NCBI GenBank assembly: GCA_964036275.1
Contig: OZ038434.1
Span: 12,437,259-12,501,258, forward strand
Direction of reading: 5' to 3'
Source of the DNA: Litoditis marina
Lineage: Eukaryota; Nematoda; Chromadorea; Rhabditida; Rhabditidae
Length of the DNA: 64,000 bases
This document shows, one piece after another, positions 39,416-51,310 of this stretch. The notes under the pieces were generated by a model. The model worked only from the letters and a program-made list of their open reading frames with translations, searched no databases and was not told the DNA's origin. How positions within the stretch are numbered: the first letter of the stretch is position 1; every line of letters begins with the position of its first letter. Made by a program: the position numbers and the translations under genes.

Positions 39416-40064
39416 AGAAGTTTGTTTTGTAAACCCAGACAAACTTATTCACCAGAAAATGTGAACAACGTAATGCTTAGTCATCACTCAGTTTGGGACA
39501 TTTTCATGAACTTGTACCCACAAATCTAATTTCGTCTAAAACTCAACTAAACATTTAAATGAATAAAAAATCACTGGAAAGGTACAAGTAAAACCAACCA
39601 AGCAATCGATTGTCTTGATCAGTGATCTCTCTTATAATTTTTATGAGTTTGACGATGTTTACTAGAAAACGGTTGTGACATGTGCTATTTTTAGTTAACA
39701 TTCTTTCGAATGGACTCATTATTGTTCGCTACATATGAGTTATAACGCATTTCTGCAACGAAAAAGCGTTAAAAGCCATCTTTCAACTGAGTTATTTCTT
39801 TCGTTTTTTATGTATCCAACATTATTCTTGGTTGATGTAACTGCCGCTTTCACGACGAAATAAGTATAACCTACGGACGTAGATTACCCTTTTCTTTGTG
39901 TACCATAGTTGGCAAAATTCTTTTTTTTTAAATTTTTTTCCGGTTCTCATTTATTTGTCTGTCCTAATTTTTACCTAGTATCAATGATGCTTCTCAAATA
40001 GTACTATTTTTTTATAAAAGCTATTTGAGTTTGAGGGCACTGAATACAGGAATAACAGCAGTTA

Positions 40065-41189
40065 ATGGATTACTCTTCGGTGTGTGAGACATCCGCCCAA
40101 GTTCTATATGTAATAACACTCAGCTTCTCTGCCGTCGGAAGTGTTATTCTACTTTGGCTCGTCATATTTCATACCCCTCCCGCCCTCCACGCTTTCAAAA
40201 GCTATTTCACCATCATAACTACACTACAAGCAGCTATGGCAGTTGTGGAAACCTTGCTAAAACCAAGGTCAGGGTTTGTTTTGTGACGTTAATTTTGTCA
40301 AAGCGCGTGAAACACGCCTTTCGCGTAAGCCCAAATCAGGCGGAGACAAAATTAGAAGATCAAGGTTTCCATCAACCCAACTGTATCGAAAAATGAGAAA
40401 AAGTTAACTTGGTGTTAACTTTACGTGTTTATAGGATTGTTAGTGTACTAAATTGATAATAAATCTTGAAGGGTTTGAACAGGGGAGCTCGTCGAAACTG
40501 GGTCCGCTGCAGGGTTTGTAGTTTGATTTCAGTCGTAATTCGAAAACTGTGCACATCAAACTGCAACTCTTGACAGTTCCTGTCTATTTCTTTTTCGGAT
40601 AAAATGATAAATTGGAGTTTTTCAGAGTACTACCCACACCTAGCGTTACTGGACTTCTTTCTTATGGCATATTCAAGCATGCGCCACCCAATTATACCTT
40701 TCACTTATCGGACCTGTTTTTGGTAAGAGAAAGATTCATGAAACACATTTGTAAGAGAGAGAGTTCAGGAGTTTGTTCGCAAGATGTATGAATCAAAATA
40801 GATCGAAACAAACATCTACATTCACAATTATTCAGAACAGTCTCTGAGAAAACGGAATAAGTTTTAGTGATAAAAGTTGTATGTATCTTGTCACCGCGAC
40901 ATGAATACATGAATATGAAAATGAGTTGCTTATTGGTTTTTCGATCCCTACCGGTTCAAAACAGTAGCTCAGCAGTCAAAAACAGAGTAGTGGTCCCTTT
41001 GGTTTCTTGCAGGCTCTGTGCAGTTGTTGTGGTCTGTGTCAGGCTAACTGTATGTACAGTCGCTACAGAGTGTTCGCTGGTAAAGCTTCGAAACTGAATG
41101 TGTTATTCCGATGGACCTTGGTTTTCATTGTTCCAGTTATCACTCTGGTATGTTTGAAGCCCGTGAAATAAGAAGAAAAACGGAAAACA

Positions 41190-41237
<48 letters not shown>

Positions 41238-43553
41238 TTCTTGAAACTCTGCATGAGTGACGTTGTAACCTTTTCCAGGGATGGACTGTTTCAAGAAAAA
41301 AAACCCATATATCAAATTACAGGTCTCGAGTGCACTCACTGCTTCGAGAGAGTTCCCGGAACGAGAAGCAATAGAAACATTCTATCCAGAATATAATTTG
41401 TCTGGAATAACCATAACTGGTACTATTACAACTACATTTCACTACAAATGTAGGTGTCTTAGTATTCATTCTGTATTCAAACATACAGTCCTTCGACCGA
41501 AGACGGTTTATAGAATTTTTGAAAAAGGAATTTAAACTGAAACAGATATGTGCTTGCACAGTAGATTTGTCTACGACAAGATTTTGGGATATCTGAATGT
41601 AAAAATGAATATCTTCGTACTCTGAAAAGTGTGGAGATAGTGTAACGAAAACACATATTAGTTTTTGATCAAGACTTTTTTTTAGAAATATGGAATGGCC
41701 AATGTACGATGGTTCGATGAAAAACAGTCATGACGTGAGGAAAAATAATCGAAGGATGCACTTAAAGAAACCGTTCCGCTATAATTTGAGTTTCACGAAA
41801 AATTTAAATAGTTAAAAAAAAGTTTCTTAATGGGTTCCCATAGACCATGAAAAAACTTTCTGATCGAAAATTTGTAAAATTTGCATAACATCAAGCAATA
41901 AAGAAGGGGACATTAACATTTTCACTGTGACGCGACTTGACTTGGTTCATTAACATCCAGAATTATTTTCATTTTGTAGTCTCTAATTGTGTATTCGTAT
42001 GTAATAGAGTGTTTAAAAATTATTAAATTATTTTTGCACTTCTATAGGCTTTTTCGAGCATACCCCGTACGCAACCCCCCTATCGGTATCATTACGTAAG
42101 CCGTTTTTCTGGGAAAACGAAGCAAGATAGGGATACAAAAGTATATATTTTTGATAATGGTTTTTCATTTGCCATAGGGTCAGATTGTTAACTCAAAAGT
42201 CAAAATTAAAGCGGAACGGATTCTTTAACAAAATCCTTCCGAGAAAGCGAACCTATCGGTCCAATCATGATGCTAACTGGTAGTTTGTGGCCCCTTGCGC
42301 TTGATAAAGTATTGATTGATTTATTACGTATCCACTACGCCATTCGGACATTGGCTGAAATATTCGGAATCATCAACGTTTATTTTCAGGGGTAGCGTTT
42401 TTTCTCATCCCAATTGCATTTCTTCTACCAATTGTTTGTTTTTATTTGAGAAGGAAAACTATTCGCCTGATGGAAAAAGGCAATGCGCTGTCAAACGCCA
42501 CCAAAAAACAGTGCCACCAGTTTTCCAAGGTGTGTTTTTGGCTAGTGCTGAAGAAAGATTTTTTGTTTCAATCAGTTTCATTGGCTTCGTTGGAACTAAC
42601 GAATAATATTTTTTCTAAAGAGAATATGCGGTTATATGAAAGTGAGGCTGTAGGGGTGGTTTGATCTGCATGTTCATCACCGTTCATGAATCACTCCTGA
42701 AATCTGACGGAAGCGAAGTACAAGCTAAAACCTGAATATGCCTAATCCACTTGTTGTACCCTGAACTACGTTTCGGTCACATTTATCATATGTCAGGTTT
42801 ATGGAACTTGAAAAATGTAGTAAAGTTTACATTAGCGTATATTCTTCACATTCGTTGTGCATGACCGTTTGGTTTGATTCTCTCTAAATACTGGTGTCCA
42901 TAGATTTTTGAAACACCATATTTCTCTACGATTACAGGTTCTGCTTTATCAGTCTCTGCTACCGGTAATTTCCTATTGGCCCTCCATGGTGTGGCTGTTT
43001 CTTCAACAGCAAAACATTGTCCGGGTTGGTTTTGTTTCCATCGTGAATTTCTCTCCAAACTAGGTCTTACCTTTAGTCAATTGTACAGGCACGTGTTACA
43101 TGTTAAACACAGCAGAACTCATGAACGTGCAATGAAAAAGTGCACAATTCTTCATTAGAATGCCAATTTTACGTGACTATTCAATCTACTTCTAGTATAC
43201 CGAACCAAATGCGAACCATTTTTTTTGATCGTGTGGTTTTTGGACCGGGTTTTAGTGAAATTTGGCAATACTCGGTTCGGGAAAAATGAAGCATGTTTTC
43301 AATAGCTACATTCAGAAAACTGCTTTGTGCCAATGGCAGGTAGAAAATCAGTCTATGATTATTATCTGTTCAAAACAGAAATGAAAAAAAAAACAATATT
43401 CAGTTGACTTCCATGGAGTTTCTCGGGTCTTGCATGGTATCTCTACCATCTCTTATTGATCCCTATCTATCAATATTCATTGTACGACCGTACAGAACGG
43501 CACTTATCAAGAAGTTCAAGACAATCAAGGATGTGTTTTGCTACCTTCACTAA
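40065..43553 (+). CDS. srd-like seven-transmembrane chemoreceptor A
   Basis: Nematode-specific GPCR, expected in sensory neuron membranes; ligand unknown. Seven exons: 40065-40267, 40626-40722, 41013-41147, 41323-41449, 42390-42529, 42938-43024 and 43404-43553. They total 939 nt, 312 aa. TM1 is followed by IFHTPPALHAFK. Next come RVLPTPSVTGLLSYGIF, equivalent to the Srd R(V/I)IP...SYG segment, and the extracellular FYPEYNLSGITITG. The TM5 exon is FFLIPIAFLLPIVCFYLRRK, TM6 VLLYQSLLPVISYWP, and the TM7 end SLIDPYLSIFIVRPYRTA. All exon phases join. An acceptor (AATAACAG) lies 6 nt before the ATG. Srd assignment rests on these blocks; a sister Str-superfamily class is possible. No disruption seen. 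Confidence 0.91.
40514..40566. repeat. short inverted repeat, GTTTGTAGTTTG family
   Basis: GTTTGTAGTTTGAT at 40514-40527 and ATCAAACTGCAA at 40555-40566, the shortest copy (53 bp), in intron 1 of srd gene A. Confidence 0.8.
41191..41235. repeat. (GA)n microsatellite
   Basis: GA dinucleotide run inside intron 3 of srd gene A. The minus-strand Ser/Leu frames over it are artefacts. Confidence 0.95.
43066..43201. repeat. foldback repeat, CACGTG family, copy 2 (empty TTAA site)
   Basis: TTAGTCAATTGTAC, CACGTG, then ACATGTTAAACACAGC, AACGTGCAATG, TTCATTAGAATGCC, ACGTGACTATTCA and CTAGTATA. It aligns along its length with 2107-2242 and 43670-44033. It lies in intron 6 of srd gene A and keeps an uninterrupted TTAA where copy 3 carries an insertion. 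Confidence 0.8.
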
Positions 43554-43669
43554 GGAGTGATTCGTTCAGTTGTAATAGAACTGTGAGTGGAGACCGCACC
43601 CGATATCCGTTAAATATTTGGAGGGTAGTCAAGTACCACCCATTTGACGAGCAGGCGCAATCTATGATG

Positions 43670-44033
43670 TTAGTAAATCGCACAGTCACGTGAAACATTT
43701 AAAGATGGTCTGACAGGAACCTAATCTCGTGTCTTGCGCTCCACGGTCAATTCCGTTGCTCCAACGCAAATGCGCTACAAAAACCAGTTTATTGATGTTC
43801 TGACAATCATTTAATCACGATTGATTATCGAAGGTGCGAAAACTTGGTTTTTCGGAGAGCAATCGCGTTGGAGCGAATGAATTAACCGTGAAGCGCAAGG
43901 CACGAGATTTGGTTCCTGTCAGGCCATCTTTAAACACAGCAAAACTCAGAAACGTGCCACGACAAAGTGCACGATGCTCGATGCCTTATTATAATACTAA
44001 CTTTACGTGACTATTCAATTTTATTCCAGTATA
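43670..44033. repeat. foldback repeat, CACGTG family, copy 3 (interrupted)
   Basis: The left half, GTTAGTAAATCGCAC...CACGTGAAACAT, runs to 43698. The right half, ACACAGCAAAACTCAG...CAGTATAATG, resumes at 43934. The two halves are separated by the element at 43699-43933. It lies between the tail-to-tail srd genes A and B. Confidence 0.8.
43699..43933. mobile_element. TTAA-flanked nested MITE
   Basis: Flanked on both sides by TTAA. The terminal repeats are about 60 bp: AGATGGTCTGACAGGAACC then CTCGTGTCTTGCGCTCCACG on the left, and the inverse of AGATGGCCTGACAGGAACC then CTCGTGCCTTGCGCTTCACG on the right. It is inserted into a CACGTG-family repeat whose relative at 43066-43201 has a single TTAA at the same point, so the TTAA was duplicated on insertion, as for piggyBac-type elements. 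Confidence 0.92.
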
Positions 44034-44214
44034 ATGAACATTGCCCAATCTTGAATCTCCAACCTGTAGAGCCTCTCAACAATCGAATGATAAGTTTCTG
44101 GTTGGCTCAGAATATAGTACCAAACAGATGAAAAAGGCCATTTAAAAATTCATTATTTCATAAATACAGCCGCTCTCAATGATTACGGTAATTACTCTTT
44201 TCTGTTTGAAAGTT

Positions 44215-47200
44215 TCAAAACCTGCTGGGTTTGCAACGAGACACAGTTCTAACAACTATATTAATAAATGCATTTCTATAAGGTCGGACAATGATAATAG
44301 AGAGATAAGGATCGATGAGAGACGCCAGAGAAAGCAGACCAGGACAGAGGAACTCCATTGCGGTTATCTGAAAGTAAATTAATTCAAAGATTGTGATGAT
44401 AGGTACGACGTAGCGAACCGCTTCGACAACTATATTTCTCGCCCAGTTTTTGCGGCTCTTCCATACGACGACTACAAAGTAGGACGAATATGTGGTCCAA
44501 TCGCAACGCTTCAGTCCTTTAAACTGCAATACATTTTTCAATTGCAGTTTAAAGGACCGTTGACACGGGATTGGTCCACATAATATTCCTTCTTTAAGTT
44601 TTAAGTCAGTGTCTTTAAGAACTAGATAACGACAGTTGTAATATTGTACATGCTGAAGTTTCAATAATTCCAACTTCGTGGTTCGATAGCTCGATAGCTG
44701 GTGTAGAGAAATGTGGAACTCACGCGAACTATGTCGTTCCGTTGTAGAATCTGCCATATAATACTAGGCCAGTAGGAAAATACAGGCAACAATGATTGAT
44801 AAAGAAGAGCCTATGAATTTTAAAACAACATGTTAGTTCAAAATCTTTGTGACTGTTTCGCCTCATATTCTTCTCTTTCTCTGATAAGACATTCTTTGAA
44901 TGTAGATAAATAAGTAACTGAGTAATGAGTGAATGTTCGAAGTAAATAAAAGTTTGTATGAATCGAAATTTTTATGGAGAGTCGAGATGAGCTCTCGAAT
45001 CGCCACATTGAAGGATAACATGCCGAATTGTTGTGCAACAATGTATGATTTTTAAATTTCAAAAACTCTTCTGCACATTGATCGTTACAGTTCTACATGA
45101 AGATTGCGCAAGTTCTTAGTATTTCATGACCAAGTTTCCACTTACCGTAGAAAACTGAGCGCAGTGTTTCTTTGTGGTCTCGGAGAGAGACGCTGATTGT
45201 CTCTCCATCGCGAAAATAATTTTTCCGCGCAGGACGAAACATAGAATCGGTACCATTATTCCAACAGGAATCATGATAATATTGACAACTGCAAATACAA
45301 ATAAGTTCTACGATTAAGACTTTTTTGAAAAGGACCATAGAACAACATACAATAATAGGGTAATATTTCTTTCCACGTAGAGTTGATTTTTATTTTTATG
45401 ACACGTTGCGATTTGTAATTGATTATTTTAACCGAATTCGAGAATCCGCTTCCGTTGATGAGTCTAGCCAAGTCGATTCGAGTTGTTTGTTTGTATGCTA
45501 TATTATATTTAGTTTTATAGTTCGTTTCATTCCCACGGAGACTCGTTGGCATTGGGCCAAAATTTTCGGATGGCTATTTTTTAGAGCAAACATGAGTATT
45601 TCAAAAACTTTTTTGTTCACGTGTTCTCGTGAAACTGAAAAACCGCCAACAGAAAATTGTAGAGTTTTGAAACTCCGAAGGGGTGAAAAATAGCCCGGAA
45701 AATTCATTGACCCGTTGTGAAAATCTCAGTGGGAATGACCGCAACTACAATATGGTATACTTATGGATTGCGGAGAGTTGTTCATTGTTCCAGAAAGTAC
45801 CACGGCTGAGAGGTTATACTCCGAGTAGAACTCATGAACGGCTCGCGTTTCGGTATCACCGAGTGGTAGAGAGAAGGTGCTGACGGTCTGAACAGAAACA
45901 GTGCTCAAAGGGAACTAGAAACGAAACTTATTGATGAAATTCAGCCTGAAACCATCTGATATATGTCCTTTTCACTTCAATGTGAAGCGACCAATCAGTG
46001 CTGATAATTTCGTCTGATTTGGCGAGCGCTACGTTGAATTCAGGTACTTCCATATTCCCCTTTTGTTTAAAAGTGACCGGAGATGCATCCGTACCAGTGG
46101 TTGAACAATTTTCCCAGCCGCGATGTAAAAAGTACCGCTTTGGAGGTAGTGCGCTCGAATTACTTCCTAATTACTATTGATAATCTGGGCAATAAAAACT
46201 GAATACTGCGTTCCGCCCATGGCTGATAACATTAGTCTGCAAAATTGATCTAAAAAAGTTCGCCGTTGAATTAGATTATTCTTTATCAGCTGCAAAAGAA
46301 ACCCACATATTGAAAGATCGGAATGAAAAATAATAGTGTCAGTCTTATGAGACGATTGCAAATTGTGGTTGGTGTTGAGAACTTCTTGTACCTGCTGTAC
46401 GTACAGTTGACCTGCGATAGACCGGTACAGACACATAACGCCTGCAATTAGGTGGAATGGGTATAGCAGGCAAACAGAATACGTATGCCAGAAGATCCCG
46501 GCACCTTCATCCCATCCTGCATCTCTCGCTCTGCCTCACTATTGCTCGTCTCTTACATCCCGGCGGGATGTAAGAGCAGAGAAATGGCGTATGTTTGAAG
46601 AGACGCAGGATTGGATGAAGATGCCCGGATCTTCTACCATTACATACGTACTTTGAAGGTAATTATCGGTGGCCAGAAAGAGAGAAAATGCTCCTTCCGA
46701 GCGGCATATCGCGACAAACTGAACACAAAGTTTGTCAAGTCGCGCGATGATTGAGCCGCGGTTGCTCGTCAAATTCGATTTTTAATTTTTAATTTAATTT
46801 TGTCCACCTCTTCGAATATTGCGAAGGAAAATCACACGTTATCTCTCTTTGAGCGAAATTGAGTGCGATTGTCTGATTCGGAAAGCGAGTGGCATGATGT
46901 GTTGAATACGAGCAATGCACGTTTTCTATGAACTCTTCCGCAAACCATCACTAAGTAAGCAAACATATTGGTTCTTCTGATTGCTGATTTTGTATCAACA
47001 GTTACTTCACGTTTCTCTCCTATTTTTCGAAAATTAGAAATATTTCGCAAAATAAAGGCAGTATTACCAGATACAGCTCGGTAGCTAGGTAGGTTTTCCT
47101 GGAAGACATCTCCTTTAATAAGCCATACGAAACGAAGGCCATCACAGAAGGTGTTGGTAGTATTCTGGAATATTGAATGGCGCGTGGAAAATTTGCCTAA

Positions 47201-47995
47201 AGGACTCCGCGTGTACGGGAGAATTGTAAGTAGGGTTGTTAAAGCCAAAACTCGAACTCGAATAACTCGAAACTCGAAAAACTCGCAATTTTCAACTCGA
47301 ATAACAACCCTAATTGTAAACAACATATAGTACGGAAAGAGGTTATTTTGCTCCTTTTGTTAGATGCTGTTGTGTTTGTAGTTTGCTTCCGAAACGTGAA
47401 CCACGGTGCTGTGTTTCACGACCAAACTACAGCTGAGATATAATTATCTCCCATAACACTGCGTCTCAGAGGCAAAGTGTGAACGGTGCGGTGTCACAAT
47501 GTTGCCGTAAAATCCGGAACCGCCGAGGCCGATATCAAACATGCAATCCACGTTTACGCTTTTTCTCAAAGTGACCAGAGAGAAAACTAAGATAACTATG
47601 AGTTGGTTGAGGTCGAGAAGTACTGATGTGTGCTTTTTTTTCTCTAACTAATGCACCTAATTAGCATAGGGTGGATATATTTTCTGATTTAGCGCGCGCT
47701 AAGTCATTTTTGGGTATCACGGGGTACCTGCACAAGCATTTGTTTTCTGACCTTCTTCAAAAAGACCGGAGAAATCTCAAACGTACCTCAACTGCAGCAA
47801 ATTTTCCACCACCGAACTAGCCGCTTGCAACACAGTTATTATAAAGAAGTGATAGCGGAACGAATGAAGTGTAGGAGGAGTGTGGAAAATGACCAGATGA
47901 AGGAGAATGATGCTTCCCACGATGGAAAAAAAGCTGGTTATCGGATATCGGAAAGCAATGTCAGCGAAGGTTTCGACGCTCGACTGAACATTCAT
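44215..47995 (-). CDS. srd-like seven-transmembrane chemoreceptor B
   Basis: Paralogue of receptor A. Seven exons: 47995-47787, 47164-47068, 46441-46307, 45887-45761, 45288-45146, 44810-44724 and 44367-44215. They total 951 nt, 316 aa. Exon by exon it matches A: IFHTPPTLHSFRYHF; RILPTPSVMAFVSYGLL; ALCVCTGLSQVNCTYSRYKK; FYSEYNLSAVVLSGT; IMIPVGIMVPILCFVLRGK; ALLYQSLLPVFSYWPSIIW; SLIDPYLSIIIVRPYRNA. The ATG follows CCTGTTCAG directly, a likely trans-splice site. It is tail-to-tail with A (0.66 kb apart) and head-to-tail with C. Four of its six introns carry a recognised foldback or inverted repeat, which accounts for much of the 3.8-kb length. No disabling change seen. Confidence 0.91.
44474..44597. 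mobile_element. TTAA hairpin MITE, TTAAAGTAGGACGAT family, copy 2
   Basis: AAAGTAGGACGAATATGTGG at the left (TTAA decayed to TACA) and a right end with TTCCTTCTTTAA. The centre is a near-perfect palindrome around CCTTTAAACTGCAAT. It lies in intron 6 of srd gene B. Confidence 0.9.
45520..45747. mobile_element. foldback MITE, TTGGCAGCGTGCCAA family, copy 2
   Basis: GTTTCATTCCCACGGAGAC then TTGGCATTGGGCCAA at the left; inverse CTCAGTGGGAATGACC at the right. About 228 bp, in intron 4 of srd gene B. Confidence 0.75.
46476..46651. mobile_element. foldback element with central 27-bp palindrome
   Basis: The outer arms ACGTATG..AGAAGATCCCGG and CCGGATCTTCT...CATACGT are inverted. Inner arms are CTTCATCCCATCCTGC and GCAGGATTGGATGAAG. 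The centre (46550-46576) is TCTTACATCCCG, one base, CGGGATGTAAGA. About 176 bp, in intron 2 of srd gene B. Confidence 0.75.
47245..47315. repeat. ACTCGAA-type simple repeat
   Basis: Repeated ACTCGAA/AACTCG words in intron 1 of srd gene B. A similar block is at 63369-63452, just beyond exon 4 of the srd pseudogene. Confidence 0.7.
47374..47432. repeat. short inverted repeat, GTTTGTAGTTTG family
   Basis: GTTTGTAGTTTG at 47374 and ACCAAACTACAG ending 47432, in intron 1 of srd gene B. Confidence 0.75.
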
Positions 47996-48299
47996 CTGAA
48001 CAGGAAGACAGTAAAAAAGAACTTGCTGTTTCTTCTCCCTCTCTCTTTCTCTCTATGGTGAGCTAGAGTTACAGTCTTTGAATGATATGTGATATTGTTT
48101 GTGCAGATCAAACCACCACTTCGATACAGATACCCCGCCATACCTATGAACTTTTCGTTTTAACTGAAAACCGTTAGAATAAACAGTCGAAGCCCAGAAT
48201 CATGAATGTGGAAGGAGTCACAAAAACTTGCAAACAATCTTCCATTTTAAAATGGGTTTGAAGAGTCGGCAATACAGCAGATGTTTCAGCAAAGATAAT

Positions 48300-51216
48300 T
48301 TATCTCTCTACTGGTCGTGTGGCCAATAATTGTGTTCTAAAAAGTTTGTTTGTAATAGCATTGCGGTACGGTCGAATTAGGAATATGGAGAGATATGGAT
48401 CGATGAGAGACGGCAGAGAAAGCAGACCGGGACCAACGAACTCTATTGCAGTTATCTGGAAAGAGTTACACCGAAATATGAACTGATGTGCAGCAGTTTC
48501 TTGAAAATCTCGAGATATCATATTATTCTGCTGACGCTATATTGATTGCTTTGCTCCAGCATTGGAAGTTTGCAAGCAGTTCGTGAACTATTACTGACCA
48601 CAAGTGAGATGTGAATGGGACATGTGAAGACACGACAAAAGCAAAATCAAATTATGTTATGCTGTCTAATGTCTACCAATATTTCACAACCCCTCCAATA
48701 AAACTCACGCGAACAATATTGGCTTGTTGTGCATACAACCAAACAATACATGGCCAATACGACCAAATAGGGAGTAGAGACTGGTAGAGAAGAGCCTAAT
48801 TCATTACTTCAGTGTATTTCATGTGAATGGAATTGTATTTTATGTGGTAAGTTATCTTCATGTTCTCATGGAAAACGTTCAATCTTTCTCGGTTTCATAC
48901 CGCTCATGTTACATTGAAGTGCTCCAGAACCACCCTGTGATGGTTTTTTCGACGATAGCACACAATGGCGTGGCGATAGCGTGGCGTGCCGTTTCCTTCA
49001 AATGTGGGGCTCAATATTTAACTTTCGGATTAACGAAAACATTATGACCTGAGTTTCCGAACGTTTCAAGAAAATTAAATGGGTTTATATTGGTGAAACG
49101 GAACAAAACTATGTACCTTGGCGAACTGGTTAGATTGTCGTTTGGTGACTTCTGATATCGAAAAAGCTTGCTGGTTGATTTGGGTTACAATTTTTCTTCG
49201 AAGAAATAAACACATGATTGGCACCAGCAGACCGAGTGGAGTTGTGATGAAAAAATCAACTGGAATTATCGTAAATTTAGCTCATCGTTGCTAATGATAC
49301 CGTGGATGCGTGCCATCGAAATTTTCAAGTTGTGGTTCATCATCATAGAACTCGGAATTATTCATTTTCATGAACTTCTTCGATTTGGTTACAGAATACG
49401 AACAAATAATTTAAATTTCTTTGGCACGCTGCCAAGGTTTTAGTGGAAGAGACGGAAACTCAGTCACTCTGACAACCCTACTGCTGATAGAAAAAAACTG
49501 GGTCTTAGTTTTGTTGAGAACATTATTTAAGTCGTATTCTACCCACTTTTGGACTTGATATTCGATTCCGACGTGCCTGATATGTGAACACCGGTGAGGT
49601 TGTATTCAGGATAGAAACGTTCTATAGCATCCCTTGTTAGAGCATCGCCTTGTGGACTAGCAATCGAGACAGCCTGTATGAAAGAAAACTCTCGTATTAG
49701 TACAAAAAGTTGGTACTGAGTCAAACTGCGTAGAAAATAGCGTTTACAATCAGCGCTCAGTCAATGTCCACATGTGACTTACGAAGCAGTCTCCGGTGTT
49801 TGTAGTTTGGCCTAGTAGCTTTTTCAGTTAAAATTCTCCGATGAGTGTGCAGACAAAACTCCAGAATCATATATGAGCTCACACTCTACCGTAATACGGC
49901 GTTGGTTGTCTTACTGGAAACCGGCGTTAGGGAAACGGTAAATTAAGGTAACAGATATGTTAGTTTACTCCTATTCTGACTATACTATTTGCCTATTCTA
50001 TTGGTTCCATTTCAGTGCGTGACTTTATTGTTATACACCAGGAACCTATTCAAAGATACAACCTACAGACCTTTATAAAAAACCAAACAATTGAGTGACA
50101 GCGTACCATCTTAATGTTTTTTCATAAACATAACCGATAAGTGATCGATTGAAATCGACTTGTTACAAAATTAATTATAAAATGCACCTTCTACATACCA
50201 TGTTCAACAGTAGGATGAGAAAAATGAGTAGAACACGTGAAATACGGTCAAAAGTGGTCAATGGTGACGTGAAAACTTTATAGCGAACATACATACAGTT
50301 CAGTATCAGGAAGCCCACACATATATTGGCAGACTGAAAACAAAAAGGGAAACATAGTCGATAACTCGTTTTTGAGATAACCGGAACGTTTCTCGGGGAA
50401 ATTGTTGAACGATCTCGAAACTGAAATTCACAATCTAGTTTCAAAATTATGGGCCACGGTAGGAAACGCAATTTTGAAGTCAAATGCGGCTCCGCGTCAC
50501 TGGGATTCAAGATTGAAGTGAAGCTCTACTCAATGTGTAGAAATGTCGTAGAGCATTCATTGTTCATATCCTGCAAAAAAATTTCTATCCAAACATGTAC
50601 ACGTACCATTAGGAATGCGTTGGCCATATAAGTATTAGAAGGAGCGATACGAGCTAGTACACCATACGATATAGTTCCCATGACTTCCGGAGTGGGAAGC
50701 AGTCTGTAAACAAATTGATTGAATTCTAAATTAGCGGATCATAGCAATTATATGAACTTCGTAAATATATTTCTAATGGCTTTAGGAATATATTATTTAT
50801 AACTGAAAAACCCTTGGAAATGTGATTGCAAATAGGCTAAGACTGAAGGTGTTAATATTCTAAAGTTATGGGCGCACGAGAAATTCGGTACGCAGAAATG
50901 AAGAGCATATTTACCTAAACATTTATCAGGACCTCCGACCTAATACGTGTTCCGTTATCCTTGCATGATGGAAGAGTTCCTAGTAAAGTTGAAAAAAAAT
51001 TCCCTTAACGAACCTTGGTTGAAGTAGGAATTCTACAAGTGTACAGAATGTTTGTACTATTGTAATTGTTAGAAAGTTGTAGCGAAAACTGAGTAGAGTT
51101 GGAGGAGTATGGAAGACAACTAGAGTTAGCAGAGCACTGCTGCCGACAAGGCCAAGACAGAGTGAAATAATGTATCCCCAAGAAGCCATCTGCACATAGA
51201 TTTGGCCTTGTTCCAT
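48300..51216 (-). CDS. srd-like seven-transmembrane chemoreceptor C
   Basis: Third complete paralogue. Seven exons: 51216-51014, 50703-50607, 50333-50199, 49673-49547, 49259-49117, 48795-48709 and 48455-48300. They total 948 nt, 315 aa. Blocks: VVFHTPPTLLSFRYNF; RLLPTPEVMGTISYGVL; FLILNCMYVRYKVF; FYPEYNLTGVHISGT; PLGLLVPIMCLFLRRK; ALLYQSLLPIWSYWPCIVW; SLIDPYLSIFLIRPYRNAI. Exon 2, 3, 4 and 6 lengths are identical to A and B (97, 135, 127 and 87 nt). An acceptor, TTTTTTACCAG, lies about 12 nt before the ATG. A single GTTTGTAGTTTG end (49798) lies in intron 3, and a SINE sits just upstream of the start. No disabling change seen. Confidence 0.92.
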
Positions 51217-51310
51217 GATGATTGTGGAACTGGTAAAAAACTGAAAGACAGATACGGTATGGTTCTCTTCTCAGGTAATTCCGAGCAAGTTGTCCAGTCA
51301 TTTTGGTATA

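Larger units (their letters stand above)
37956..40064. other. spacer kynureninase to srd gene A
   Basis: Holds the kynureninase 3'UTR, with a likely poly(A) signal AATAAA at 38547-38552 (592 nt after the stop), a C-run near 38215-38225 and an AT-rich minisatellite at 39231-39415. I see no gene. Confidence 0.55.

Noticed and set aside
44215..44757. Single 180-codon minus-strand protein
   Set aside because: It fuses receptor B exon 7 with intron 6, including a TTAA hairpin; the spliced model matches paralogues A and C.
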